64,000 nucleotides of DNA from Pseudomonas muyukensis (GTDB lineage Bacteria; Pseudomonadota; Gammaproteobacteria; Pseudomonadales; Pseudomonadaceae), in contig NZ_CP077073.1 in the NCBI RefSeq assembly GCF_019139535.1, forward strand, positions 1,125,001-1,189,000, read 5' to 3'. Every line of letters begins with the position of its first letter. Position 1 is the first letter of the stretch. Below the pieces are notes generated by a model that did no database searches, had not been told where the DNA came from, and saw nothing but the letters and a program-made list of their open reading frames with translations. Below, one piece after another: positions 18,404-28,173 of the stretch. Made by a program: the position numbers and the translations under genes.

Positions 18404-18452
18404 TGGCATCTTGGCGCGAGCGCTCTCGATATCCCGCCGCCGGCCCAGATCC

Positions 18453-18568
18453 CTGTAGGAGCGACCTTGTGTCGCGATGGGCCGCACAGCGGCCCCAGGA
18501 TTTCAGCCTTGATGCATAGATCGCCGGGGCCGCTGCGCGGCCCATCGCGACACAAGGCCGCTCCTACA
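18453..18568. repeat. REP pair between cytochrome c' and DUF1090 genes
   Basis: CTGTAGGAGCGACCTTGTGTCGCGATGGGCCGC and its inverse CGGCCCATCGCGACACAAGG... flank a short centre. The units point outward, unlike the pair at 7422-7551. Confidence 0.85.
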
Positions 18569-18584
18569 CTGATCGGCGCGGGGC

Positions 18585-18977
18585 TCAGCGGTCGAGGTCG
18601 TCCACTGCTTCCTGCAGTTCCTTGCGCGACTCGGCCAGCTTGTCCTTGCGCTTGTTGATCTTCTCGGAATCGCCTTTCTTCTCGGCTTTTTTCAAGTCTT
18701 TCTCGCGCTGCGCCACTTCGTGGCGGGCATCGAGCACTTTCTGCTCGCGCTCTTTGCGCAGGCCGCTGTCAGTGCAGTGCTCGACCCCGCGCAGCGCTTC
18801 TTCAAGCCCGGCCACCTGGTCGCTGTTGCCGTGGTCGCGGGCGATCTTCAGTTGGTTCTCGATGGCACTGCGCTTGGCGGCGCAGCCGGTCAGGCCGGGA
18901 TCGGGTTGGGCGGCTTGCGCGACGCCGGCGAGCAGGCCGACGGTTGCCAGCACGGCGAGAATGGAAGTGCGTTGCAT
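18585..18977 (-). CDS. DUF1090 family exported protein (YqjC-like)
   Basis: The 130-aa protein has a cleavable signal peptide (MQRTSILAVLATVGLLAGVAQAA) and the DUF1090 pattern: GCAAKRSAIENQLKIARDHGN, LEEALRGVEHCTDSGL, then a highly charged coiled-coil (REKDLKKAEKKGDSEKINKRKDKLAESRKELQE). The two conserved cysteines may pair. The family is periplasmic and of unknown function. The gene is transcribed toward the cytochrome c' gene and separated from metK by the metK terminator and about 150 bp of AT-richer sequence. Confidence 0.93.
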   Translation of the reverse strand: MQRTSILAVLATVGLLAGVAQAAQPDPGLTGCAAKRSAIENQLKIARDHGNSDQVAGLEEALRGVEHCTDSGLRKEREQKVLDARHEVAQREKDLKKAEKKGDSEKINKRKDKLAESRKELQEAVDDLDR

Positions 18978-19128
18978 GAAAGCCTCCTTGACGGGGCGGG
19001 CGGCAAAAAAAGTAGGGGCAAATCCTGCCTTGGTTTTTCAGGTTTATAAACCCTGGGTAGCGGTTTCTTGCCCAGGATCAGTTATTTCGCGATGTTTCTT
19101 GGCCATCCGGCCTTTTGTGCCAGATGTT

Positions 19129-19163
19129 AAAAAGCCCCTGCCGATCGCTCGGCAGGGGCTTTT
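19129..19163 (-). terminator. Rho-independent terminator of metK
   Basis: GCCCCTGCCGA and UCGGCAGGGGC form an 11-bp stem around GCGA, flanked by A-runs and T-runs on both sides, so it can stop RNA from metK (reading left) with a UUUUU tail. It lies 20 bp past the metK stop codon. Confidence 0.9.
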
Positions 19164-19182
19164 CAGTACTGGAGCTGAAGGC

Positions 19183-20373
<1,191 letters not shown>

Positions 20374-20385
20374 CTCGAGGGGTTC

Positions 20386-21384
20386 CTAAAATTTACCGAT
20401 GTGTGTGTCGCCAGTGGCCCGCTGGAAATGCCGGACCTGGATCTGGAAACCGTTACGCAAGCCCACGTAGAGGCTGTCCCCAAGGGTCAGCCCCGCCGCG
20501 TTGGCCCAACGGGCCAGGTCGTCCTGCTCGAAGCCAAGCCACAGGTCGCCGCAGGCTTCGCGGGCCCACCCCTGGTCATGGCTGCACAGCTCGGTGACCA
20601 GCAGGCTGCCGCCTGCCTTCACCCGTTTGGCCAGCAGGCGCAAGGCCAGGGCCGGGTCGCTGAAATGGTGCAGGACCATGTTCAGCACAACGCAGTCGGC
20701 TTGCACATCCGTTGCACCCAGTGCATCGGCCAACTGCAGGTTTACGTTGTTCAGGGCGTGGCGCGCGCAGACCTGGCGGGCCAGTTCGAGCATGGTCGGG
20801 CTGTTGTCCATGGCCGTGACCTGGGCGAAGCGCCGAGCCAGGTCGGGCAGGAAACCGCCGTCGCCGGGGCCGACTTCCAGGGCGCTGGCGCCGGCCTCGA
20901 AGCTCAGCTTGTCGAGCAGCGCCAGCAGGCTTTCGCGGTACTGCGGCAAGCCGGCGATCAAGTCCTGCTGGGCGCGAAACTTCTCTTCGACCTTGAGGTA
21001 GAAATCCTGGCTGGTGGCGGCGCGGCGCTGCTGCACCTGGGCGATACGCGCCTGCACGTCATGGCTCAGGGCGAGGCCGTCGACCTCCTCGAGCAGCGCC
21101 GTGTGCAACCGTCCACCCAGGCGCTGGCTGTCGGGCAGGGCGCGGCGGTAGAAGATCGCGTTGCCCTCGCGGCGGGTGGCCACCAGCTCGGCCTGGGCCA
21201 GCACCTTGAGGTGGTGGCTCATGCCCGACTGGCCGATGCCGAAGATCTGCGCCAGCTCCAGCACGCCGAACGAGTCGTTGGCCAGGGCGCGCAATACGTT
21301 CAGGCGCAGCTCGTCGCCACTGGCCTTGCACAGGGCGGCCAGTGTTTCGCTTGGCTGGGGAATCGATTGCGCACGAAGGTTCAT
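20386..21384 (-). CDS. sahR: ArsR-type regulator fused to a methyltransferase-like SAH-sensing domain (SahR)
   Basis: Residues 12-85 form an ArsR winged helix, with recognition-helix region [20 protein letters not shown]. Residues 160-320 form a class I methyltransferase fold, with motif [12 protein letters not shown] (168-178), acidic AMDNS after strand 2 and [11 protein letters not shown]. This matches SahR, described in Proteobacteria as a repressor of SAM-cycle genes that binds SAH through a methylase-derived domain and then leaves DNA. The 12-bp gap to metK supports that role. No Shine-Dalgarno is evident before ATG 21384. A perfect 28-bp palindrome lies 38 bp upstream. It could retain catalysis, but sensing is the better reading. 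Confidence 0.9.
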   Translation of the reverse strand: MNLRAQSIPQPSETLAALCKASGDELRLNVLRALANDSFGVLELAQIFGIGQSGMSHHLKVLAQAELVATRREGNAIFYRRALPDSQRLGGRLHTALLEEVDGLALSHDVQARIAQVQQRRAATSQDFYLKVEEKFRAQQDLIAGLPQYRESLLALLDKLSFEAGASALEVGPGDGGFLPDLARRFAQVTAMDNSPTMLELARQVCARHALNNVNLQLADALGATDVQADCVVLNMVLHHFSDPALALRLLAKRVKAGGSLLVTELCSHDQGWAREACGDLWLGFEQDDLARWANAAGLTLGDSLYVGLRNGFQIQVRHFQRATGDTHIGKF

Positions 21385-21422
21385 GACGCGGCAGTCTAGT
21401 CAGGTGATGTTGCCCCTGCAAG

Positions 21423-21450
21423 GCCAATATCAAAAAGTTTTGATATTGGC
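21423..21450. promoter_or_regulatory. Perfect 28-bp palindrome, likely SahR operator
   Basis: Arms GCCAATATCAAAA and TTTTGATATTGGC are exact complements around AG. It lies 38 bp upstream of sahR and 217 bp upstream of tkt. On the sahR strand it ends next to TTGCAG-N17-TAGACT, a weak promoter-like pair, where a bound repressor would block RNA polymerase. Confidence 0.75.
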
Positions 21451-21483
21451 TGATCAGTGGGCGCCAAGAGGGCCTGTGGAGGG

Positions 21484-21519
21484 GGCGTGCCCCGCGATAG
21501 CGTCATCGCGGGGCACGCC
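21484..21519. repeat. Perfect 15-bp stem hairpin (CGGGGCACGCC type)
   Basis: GGCGTGCCCCGCGAT and ATCGCGGGGCACGCC are exact complements around AGCGTC. It shares GCGGGGCA with the repeat at 51531-51592. It sits upstream of tkt, not at a gene end. Confidence 0.8.
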
Positions 21520-21667
21520 GACTCCCACGGTTTCAGCTTATTTGCCGGCAAAACACAGGAAAAATGCCCGACTGCGACCATCCGTCATTGCCCCCGGCCC
21601 CCCCAGTGGGCGAAAATGGCCGCCTTTTTTCGCTTCACCACCTATTCAAGCCTCAGGAGACTCAGCG

Positions 21668-23665
21668 ATGCCCAGCCGTCGTGAACGTGCCAACGCCATT
21701 CGTGCCCTCAGCATGGATGCCGTGCAAAAGGCCAACAGCGGCCACCCAGGTGCCCCCATGGGCATGGCGGATATCGCCGAAGTGCTGTGGCGCGACTACC
21801 TGAAACACAACCCGAGCAATCCAAGCTTCGCCGACCGTGACCGCTTCGTGCTGTCCAACGGCCACGGCTCGATGCTGATCTATTCGCTGCTGCACCTGAC
21901 CGGCTACGACGTCACCATCGATGACCTCAAGTCGTTCCGTCAGCTGCACAGCCGCACCCCGGGCCACCCGGAGTTCGGCTACACCCCAGGCGTCGAGACC
22001 ACCACCGGTCCGCTGGGCCAAGGCCTGGCCAACGCCGTGGGTTTCGCCCTGGCGGAAAAAGTGCTGGGTGCCCAGTTCAACCGTGAAGGCCACAACATCG
22101 TCGACCACAACACCTATGTGTTCCTCGGCGACGGCTGCATGATGGAAGGCATCTCCCACGAAGTCGCCTCGCTGGCCGGCACCCTGGGCCTGAACAAACT
22201 TGTCGCTTTCTATGACGACAACGGCATCTCCATCGACGGTGAAGTGGAAGGCTGGTTCACCGACGACACGCCGAAGCGTTTCGAATCGTACAACTGGTTG
22301 GTGATCCGTAACGTCAACGGTCATGACGCTGACGAGATCCGCACCGCCATCGAGACCGCGCGCAAGAGCGACCGTCCGACCCTGATCTGCTGCAAGACCA
22401 TCATCGGCTTCGGTTCGCCGAACAAGCAGGGCAAGGAAGACTGCCACGGCGCGCCGCTGGGCAACGACGAAATCGCCCTGGCCCGCAAAGAGCTGAACTG
22501 GAACCACGGCCCGTTCGAAGTACCTGCCGACATCTATGCCGAGTGGGATGCCAAGGAAGCTGGCGCCAAGGCAGAAGCCGAGTGGAACAAGCGTTTCGAC
22601 GCCTACGCCGCTGCCTTCCCTGAGCTGGCTGGCGAATTCAAGCGCCGTCTGAGCGGCGAGCTGCCGGCTGACTTCGCTGAAAAAGCCGCTGCCTACATCG
22701 CTGAAGTCGCTGCCAAAGGCGAAACCATCGCCAGCCGCAAGGCCAGCCAGAACACCCTGAACGCCTTCGGCCCGCTGCTGCCGGAACTGCTGGGCGGCTC
22801 GGCCGACCTGGCCGGTTCCAACCTGACCCTGTGGAAAGGTTGCAAGGGCGTCAGCCATGAAGATGCCAATGGCAACTACATGTACTACGGCGTGCGCGAG
22901 TTCGGCATGACCGCCATCATGAACGGCGTCGCCCTGCACGGCGGCCTGGTGCCTTACGGCGCCACCTTCCTGATGTTCATGGAATATGCCCGCAACGCCG
23001 TGCGCATGTCGGCACTGATGAAGCAGCGCGTGATCCACGTGTACACCCACGACTCCATCGGCCTGGGCGAAGACGGCCCGACCCACCAGCCGATCGAGCA
23101 ACTGACCAGCCTGCGCAGCACGCCGAACCTGGACACCTGGCGCCCGGCCGACGCGGTGGAATCCGCCGTGTCCTGGAAGCACGCCCTGGAGCGCAAGGAC
23201 GGCCCATCGGCGCTGATCTTCTCGCGCCAGAACCTGCAGCACCAGGACCGCGACGCCCAGCAGATCGCCGACATCGCCCGTGGCGGTTATGTACTGAAGG
23301 ACTGCGCCGGCGAGCCTGAGCTGATCCTGATCGCCACCGGTTCCGAAGTGGGCCTGGCGGTGCAGGCGTTCGCCAAGCTGACCGAGCAGGGCCGCAAGGT
23401 CCGCGTCGTGTCGATGCCGAGCACCAGCGTGTTCGACGCCCAGGACGCCGCCTACAAGCAGTCGGTACTGCCGCTGGAAGTCGGTGCGCGCATCGCCATC
23501 GAAGCTGCCCATGCCGACTTCTGGTACAAGTACGTCGGCCTGGAAGGCCGCGTCATCGGCATGACCACCTACGGCGAGTCGGCCCCGGCCCCCGCGCTGT
23601 TCGAGGAGTTCGGTTTCACCCTGGACAACATCCTGGGTACCGCCGAAGAGCTGCTGGAAGACTGA
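21668..23665 (+). CDS. tktA: Transketolase
   Basis: Transketolase moves two-carbon units between sugar phosphates using thiamine diphosphate in the pentose phosphate pathway. Start set at ATG 21668 ([35 protein letters not shown]) after CAGGAG; 665 residues is the normal length. Motifs: [32 protein letters not shown] (thiamine diphosphate and Mg2+ binding), [18 protein letters not shown] (catalytic Glu in the pyrimidine domain), [19 protein letters not shown], and a C-terminal domain ending in EELLED. It leads the tkt-epd-pgk-fba block and is divergent from sahR-metK. Confidence 0.97.
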   Translation: MPSRRERANAIRALSMDAVQKANSGHPGAPMGMADIAEVLWRDYLKHNPSNPSFADRDRFVLSNGHGSMLIYSLLHLTGYDVTIDDLKSFRQLHSRTPGHPEFGYTPGVETTTGPLGQGLANAVGFALAEKVLGAQFNREGHNIVDHNTYVFLGDGCMMEGISHEVASLAGTLGLNKLVAFYDDNGISIDGEVEGWFTDDTPKRFESYNWLVIRNVNGHDADEIRTAIETARKSDRPTLICCKTIIGFGSPNKQGKEDCHGAPLGNDEIALARKELNWNHGPFEVPADIYAEWDAKEAGAKAEAEWNKRFDAYAAAFPELAGEFKRRLSGELPADFAEKAAAYIAEVAAKGETIASRKASQNTLNAFGPLLPELLGGSADLAGSNLTLWKGCKGVSHEDANGNYMYYGVREFGMTAIMNGVALHGGLVPYGATFLMFMEYARNAVRMSALMKQRVIHVYTHDSIGLGEDGPTHQPIEQLTSLRSTPNLDTWRPADAVESAVSWKHALERKDGPSALIFSRQNLQHQDRDAQQIADIARGGYVLKDCAGEPELILIATGSEVGLAVQAFAKLTEQGRKVRVVSMPSTSVFDAQDAAYKQSVLPLEVGARIAIEAAHADFWYKYVGLEGRVIGMTTYGESAPAPALFEEFGFTLDNILGTAEELLED

Positions 23666-23680
23666 TTCAGACTGTGCGAG

Positions 23681-23790
23681 GCGAGGGCGTTGCCCTCGTT
23701 TCGCGACGCAAGGCCGCTCCTACAAGGTATGGCGTACACCGTACCCTGTAGGAGCGGCCTTGTGTCGCGATGGGCCGCAACGCGGCCCCC
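23681..23790. repeat. REP pair between tkt and epd
   Basis: CGTTTCGCGACGCAAGGCCGCTCCTAC and GTAGGAGCGGCCTTGTGTCGCGATGGGCCGC face each other. The distal unit ends 30 bp before the epd start codon, so it must be transcribed if tkt and epd share an RNA. Confidence 0.85.
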
Positions 23791-23819
23791 AAAGCCATCA
23801 TGCGTTAGCGAGCCATCGA

Positions 23820-24881
23820 ATGCCCCACCCGCGTCCCTACAAAGTTGCACTCAACGGTTACGGCCGCATCGGCCGCTGTGTCCTGCGCGCACTGTTCGAG
23901 CGGGGAGCGAAGGCCGGTTTCGAGATCGTCGCGCTGAACGACCTGGCCGACCAGGCCAGCCTGGAATACCTGACGCGCTTCGACTCCACCCACGGGCGTT
24001 TCCCCGGCGAGGTGAAGGTCGACGGCGATTGTCTGCATATCAATGGCGACTGCGTGAAAGTGCTGCGCAGCGCCACCCCTGAAGGCATCGATTGGGCAGC
24101 CCTGGGTATCGACCTGGTGCTGGAGTGCTCCGGTGCCTATAACACCCGGGCCGACGGCCAGCGCTTCCTCGACGCCGGCGCGCCGCGGGTGCTGTTCTCC
24201 CAGCCCATGGCCAGCGAGGCGGATGTCGACGCCACGGTGGTCTACGGCGTCAACCAGGATTGCCTGAGCGGCAGCGAGCTGCTGGTGTCCAACGCTTCCT
24301 GCACCACCAACTGCGGCGTGCCGCTGCTGCGGGTGCTGGACCAGGCCTTTGGCATCGAGTACGTGCAGATCACCACCATCCACTCGGCGATGAACGACCA
24401 GCCGGTGATCGATGCCTATCACCACGAAGACCTGCGCCGCACCCGTTCGGCGTTCCAGTCGGTGATCCCGGTGTCCACTGGTCTGGCGCGTGGTATCGAA
24501 CGCCTGCTGCCGGAACTTGCCGGGCGAATCCAGGCCAAAGCGGTACGCGTGCCGACCGTCAACGTCTCGTGCCTGGACATCACCCTGCAGACCGCCCGCG
24601 ACACCAGTGCCGCAGAGGTCAACCGGGTGCTGCGCGAGGCCGCCCTGGATGGCCCGCTCAAGGGCCTGCTGGCCTACACCGAGCTGCCCCACGCCAGCTG
24701 TGATTTCAACCATGACCCGCATTCGGCGATCGTCGATGCCAGCCAGACCCGCGTCTCAGGCCCACGCCTGGTGAACCTGCTGGCCTGGTTCGACAACGAA
24801 TGGGGGTTCGCCAACCGTATGCTCGACGTTGCCGAACACTATCTGCACGTCGTCCACTCTACCCGCAGCAAACAGCCCTGA
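23820..24881 (+). CDS. epd: D-erythrose-4-phosphate dehydrogenase (GapB type)
   Basis: Epd oxidises erythrose-4-phosphate to 4-phosphoerythronate on the route to pyridoxal phosphate. Start chosen at ATG 23820 (MPHPRPYKVALNGYGRIGR); 353 residues. It is a GAPDH-fold protein: NGYGRIGRCVLRAL binds NAD, SNASCTTNC holds the catalytic Cys, and WFDNEWGFANRM is the C-terminal signature. Divergence such as STHGRFPGEVKVDGDCL and the neighbouring tkt-pgk-fba order favour Epd over glycolytic GAPDH, but sequence alone does not fully exclude a GapB role. Pgk starts 12 bp later. Confidence 0.9.
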   Translation: MPHPRPYKVALNGYGRIGRCVLRALFERGAKAGFEIVALNDLADQASLEYLTRFDSTHGRFPGEVKVDGDCLHINGDCVKVLRSATPEGIDWAALGIDLVLECSGAYNTRADGQRFLDAGAPRVLFSQPMASEADVDATVVYGVNQDCLSGSELLVSNASCTTNCGVPLLRVLDQAFGIEYVQITTIHSAMNDQPVIDAYHHEDLRRTRSAFQSVIPVSTGLARGIERLLPELAGRIQAKAVRVPTVNVSCLDITLQTARDTSAAEVNRVLREAALDGPLKGLLAYTELPHASCDFNHDPHSAIVDASQTRVSGPRLVNLLAWFDNEWGFANRMLDVAEHYLHVVHSTRSKQP

Positions 24882-24893
24882 AGGACTGCATTC

Positions 24894-26057
24894 ATGACCG
24901 TGTTGAAGATGACCGACCTCGACCTGCAAGGTAAGCGCGTACTGATCCGCGAAGACCTCAACGTGCCTGTGAAGGACGGTGTGGTAACCAGCGACGCGCG
25001 TATCCTGGCAGCGCTGCCGACCATCAAGCTGGCCCTGGAAAAGGGCGCGGCGGTAATGGTCTGCTCGCACCTGGGCCGCCCGAGCGAAGGCGAATTCTCG
25101 GCCGAGAACAGCCTCAAGCCGGTCGCCGAGTACCTGAGCAAGGCCCTGGGCCGCGACGTGCCGCTGGTGGCCGACTACCTGGGCGGCGTCGAGCTCAAGG
25201 CCGGTGAGCTGGTGCTGTTCGAAAACGTGCGCTTCAACAAGGGCGAGAAGAAGAACGCCGACGAGCTGGCGCAGCAGTACGCCGCCCTGTGCGACGTGTT
25301 CGTCATGGACGCCTTCGGCACTGCCCACCGCGCCGAAGGTTCGACCCATGGTGTCGCCAAGTTCGCCAAGGTCGCTGCTGCCGGCCCGCTGCTGGCTGCC
25401 GAGCTGGACGCCCTGGGCAAGGCCCTGAAGGCCCCGGCCAAGCCGATGGCCGCCATCGTCGCCGGTTCCAAGGTGTCGACCAAGCTGGACGTGCTGAACA
25501 GCCTGAGCAGCGTCTGCGACCAGCTGATCGTCGGTGGCGGTATCGCCAACACCTTCCTCGCCGCTGCCGGCCACCCGGTGGGCAAGTCGCTGTACGAGCC
25601 TGACCTGGTCGAGACCGCCAAGGCCATCGCCGCCAAGGTCAGCGTGCCGCTGCCGGTGGACGTGGTGGTCGCCAAGGAATTCGCCGAGAGCGCCGCAGCC
25701 ACCGTCAAGGCCATTGCCGACGTGGCGGCCGACGACATGATCCTGGACATCGGCCCGAAAACCGCCGAGCACTTCGCCGAGTTGCTGAAGACCTCGAAGA
25801 CCATCCTGTGGAACGGCCCGGTCGGCGTGTTCGAGTTCGACCAGTTCGGCAACGGTACCAAGGTCCTGGCCAAGGCCATCGCCGACAGCGCCGCGTTCTC
25901 CATCGCCGGTGGTGGCGACACCCTGGCCGCCATCGACAAGTATGGTGTCGGTGCCGATATCTCCTACATTTCTACCGGTGGCGGCGCGTTCCTCGAGTTC
26001 GTCGAGGGCAAGGTTCTGCCCGCCGTGGCAATCCTGGAAGAACGGGCCAAGGCCTGA
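24894..26057 (+). CDS. pgk: Phosphoglycerate kinase
   Basis: Pgk transfers a phosphate between 1,3-bisphosphoglycerate and ADP in glycolysis and gluconeogenesis. The 387-aa protein shows [45 protein letters not shown], the hinge and ATP site [11 protein letters not shown], and [13 protein letters not shown]. Twelve bp after epd, with a leading AAGGACTG ribosome site, it belongs to one transcription unit with epd. A small lipoprotein gene begins 32 bp after its stop. Confidence 0.98.
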   Translation: MTVLKMTDLDLQGKRVLIREDLNVPVKDGVVTSDARILAALPTIKLALEKGAAVMVCSHLGRPSEGEFSAENSLKPVAEYLSKALGRDVPLVADYLGGVELKAGELVLFENVRFNKGEKKNADELAQQYAALCDVFVMDAFGTAHRAEGSTHGVAKFAKVAAAGPLLAAELDALGKALKAPAKPMAAIVAGSKVSTKLDVLNSLSSVCDQLIVGGGIANTFLAAAGHPVGKSLYEPDLVETAKAIAAKVSVPLPVDVVVAKEFAESAAATVKAIADVAADDMILDIGPKTAEHFAELLKTSKTILWNGPVGVFEFDQFGNGTKVLAKAIADSAAFSIAGGGDTLAAIDKYGVGADISYISTGGGAFLEFVEGKVLPAVAILEERAKA

Positions 26058-26089
26058 GTGTGACGGCGCCTGGCAAAGGGAGCGACCTG

Positions 26090-26308
26090 ATGGTCAAGCA
26101 ATTGCCTGTGATGATCGTGGCCGTGCTGCTGGGCGCTTGCTCCAGCAGCAAGGGCAGCGACGCCGATCCGGCGCAGCCGCCCAAGGGGGGCTGCTACCAG
26201 TCCCAGTGGCAGGCCGAGACGGTGCCGGTGATCAACAAGCGCCTGGGCCCGGATGGCCTGGAAAAGTACGACGACGAACACCAGCGCAAGGCGCCGGGCT
26301 GCCCTTGA
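26090..26308 (+). CDS. Small lipoprotein, 72 aa
   Basis: The protein MVKQLPVMIVAVLLGACSSSKG has a signal sequence and lipobox LLGAC at residues 13-17. It continues DADPAQPPKGGCYQSQWQAETVPVINKRLGPDGLEKYDDEHQRKAPGCP; one Cys sits at each end of the mature part, possibly a disulfide. An AAAGGGAG ribosome site precedes ATG 26090. The gene lies 32 bp after pgk and is likely co-transcribed. Small lipoproteins of this kind between pgk and fba occur in related pseudomonads; the function is unknown. Confidence 0.82.
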   Translation: MVKQLPVMIVAVLLGACSSSKGSDADPAQPPKGGCYQSQWQAETVPVINKRLGPDGLEKYDDEHQRKAPGCP

Positions 26309-26354
26309 TCGGGGCATTGGCAACCTAACGCAGGTTTTGTGGTCTTGGACATTG

Positions 26355-26448
26355 GGGTCGCGTCGCGACCCATCGCCGGCCAGCCGGCTCCTACACGCGT
26401 TCCCTGTAGGAGCCGGCTGGCCGGCGATGGGCTGCACAGCAGCCCCCG
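26355..26448. repeat. REP pair, GTAGGAGCCGGC subtype
   Basis: CATCGCCGGCCAGCCGGCTCCTAC opposes GTAGGAGCCGGCTGGCCGGCGATG. It lies within the run of small lipoprotein genes and ends 14 bp before the start codon of the next gene. Confidence 0.85.
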
Positions 26449-26462
26449 ACGAGGTTTAGCGG

Positions 26463-26792
26463 ATGAAAGCGCTACTGGCCCTGTTGGCCTTGGCACCCCT
26501 GGCAGGCTGCTCGCTGTTGCAACCGGCCAAACCCGCCCCGGCGGATAACTGGACCCGCTGGGTCTGCGACAGCCAGGCCGAAGTGCTCTGGCGCTTCGCC
26601 GACGCACAGCAGGACGCGGTCGACGTGCGCCTTGGCGGCGCTGACCAGGTCTACCGGCTCAAGGCCGAGCCGGGCGCCTCGGGCGCGCTGTACAGCGATG
26701 GCATGCTGGCCTTCCACACCAAGGGCGAGGAAGGCCTGGTGTACTGGGTGGCGACCAACGATCTGATTGGGCGGGGCTGCAAGGCACCGTGA
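26463..26792 (+). CDS. MliC-family lipoprotein (C-type lysozyme inhibitor-like)
   Basis: The 109-aa protein has a signal sequence and lipobox LAPLAGC (Cys16). The mature part resembles the MliC/PliC beta-barrel: WVCDSQAEVLWRF, VDVRLGGADQVYRLKAEPGASGALYSDGMLAFHTKGEEGLVYW and a C-terminal ...RGC. Conserved Ser-Gly and Phe-x-x-Lys-Gly-x-x-x positions, with paired cysteines, fit the lysozyme-inhibitor family. These act at the outer membrane against host or rival lysozyme. The match is by pattern, so the inhibition role is not certain. Confidence 0.8.
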   Translation: MKALLALLALAPLAGCSLLQPAKPAPADNWTRWVCDSQAEVLWRFADAQQDAVDVRLGGADQVYRLKAEPGASGALYSDGMLAFHTKGEEGLVYWVATNDLIGRGCKAP

Positions 26793-26892
26793 CTGGCCGG
26801 GCCGCGCAGGTGGCCCACACTACTTGAACAGCAACCGCCCCTGCGGCAGGCTTGCATGAAACAAACGACGCTTGTCGGGAGAGAGATACACC

Positions 26893-27957
26893 ATGGCACT
26901 CATTAGCATGCGCCAGATGCTGGACCACGCCGCCGAGTTCGGTTACGGCGTGCCGGCTTTCAACGTCAACAACCTCGAGCAGATGCGCGCCATCATGGAA
27001 GCCGCCGACAAGACCGACTCTCCGGTCATCGTCCAGGCTTCCGCCGGTGCCCGCAAGTACGCCGGTGCCCCGTTCCTGCGCCACCTGATCCTGGCGGCCA
27101 TCGAAGAGTTCCCGCACATCCCGGTGTGCATGCACCAGGACCACGGCACCAGCCCTGACGTGTGCCAACGCTCCATCCAGCTGGGCTTCAGCTCGGTGAT
27201 GATGGACGGCTCGCTGGGCGAAGACGGCAAGACCCCGACCGAATACGAGTACAACGTTCGCGTTACCCAGCAGACCGTTGCCATGGCCCACGCCTGCGGC
27301 GTTTCGGTAGAGGGCGAGCTGGGTTGCCTGGGTTCGCTGGAAACCGGCATGGCCGGTGAAGAAGACGGCATCGGCGCCGAAGGCGTGCTGGACCACAGCC
27401 AGATGCTGACCGACCCGGAAGAAGCCGCCGACTTCGTCAAGAAGACCCAGGTCGACGCCCTGGCCATCGCCATCGGCACCAGCCACGGCGCCTACAAGTT
27501 CACCAAGCCACCGACCGGTGACGTGCTGGCGATCGACCGCATCAAGGAAATCCACAAGCGCATCCCCAACACCCACCTGGTGATGCACGGCTCGTCCTCG
27601 GTGCCGCAAGAGTGGCTGGCGATCATCAACCAGTACGGTGGCGACATCAAGGAGACCTACGGTGTACCGGTCGAGGAAATCGTCGAAGGTATCAAGTACG
27701 GTGTACGCAAGGTCAACATCGACACCGACCTGCGCCTGGCTTCCACCGGCGCCATGCGTCGCCTGATGGCGCAGAACCCGAGCGAGTTCGACCCACGCAA
27801 GTTCTTCGGTGAAACCGTCAAGGCCATGCGTGACGTGTGCATCGCCCGCTACGAAGCCTTCGGCACCGCCGGCAACGCCTCGAAGATCAAGCCGATCTCC
27901 CTGGAAGGCATGTTCCAGCGCTACGCCAAGGGCGAACTGGCTGCCAAGATCAACTGA
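26893..27957 (+). CDS. fba: Fructose-bisphosphate aldolase, class II
   Basis: Fba cleaves or forms fructose-1,6-bisphosphate using Zn2+. Start chosen at ATG 26893 ([29 protein letters not shown]); 354 residues. MHQDHG with the zinc-binding His, VSVEGELG and [10 protein letters not shown] mark the class II (Calvin-type subgroup) enzyme. It ends the tkt-epd-pgk-fba block. A strong terminator follows at 27972-28000. The upstream 100 bp after the MliC gene could hold a separate promoter; I cannot place one confidently. Confidence 0.98.
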   Translation: MALISMRQMLDHAAEFGYGVPAFNVNNLEQMRAIMEAADKTDSPVIVQASAGARKYAGAPFLRHLILAAIEEFPHIPVCMHQDHGTSPDVCQRSIQLGFSSVMMDGSLGEDGKTPTEYEYNVRVTQQTVAMAHACGVSVEGELGCLGSLETGMAGEEDGIGAEGVLDHSQMLTDPEEAADFVKKTQVDALAIAIGTSHGAYKFTKPPTGDVLAIDRIKEIHKRIPNTHLVMHGSSSVPQEWLAIINQYGGDIKETYGVPVEEIVEGIKYGVRKVNIDTDLRLASTGAMRRLMAQNPSEFDPRKFFGETVKAMRDVCIARYEAFGTAGNASKIKPISLEGMFQRYAKGELAAKIN

Positions 27958-27971
27958 TCCGGCAGCGCTCG

Positions 27972-28000
27972 AAAAAACCCGCAGAGATGCGGGTTTTTTT
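27972..28000 (+). terminator. Rho-independent terminator after fba
   Basis: ACCCGCA and TGCGGGT form the stem around GAGA, followed by TTTTTT. The A-run in front makes it usable in both directions. Confidence 0.93.
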
Positions 28001-28173
28001 GTGCCTGGGCACCTGGGCGGTCGACGCCATCCAGCCCAGTTCTACCGTTAGTCGGCTAACAGCATCACACATGGCTTATAGCCATCTGCAGCCATTGCGT
28101 CTTTGCCCGCCGGGGCTAGAGTAACCATCGGATCCAATCGCAAGTCGCAGTCGGACTTACTCAGAGAAGCAAC

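Noticed and set aside
24894..26308. Frameshifted fusion between pgk and the 72-aa lipoprotein gene
   Set aside because: A long overlapping frame across pgk reads into the lipoprotein gene, but pgk is complete with its own stop, and the lipoprotein has its own ribosome site and lipobox.
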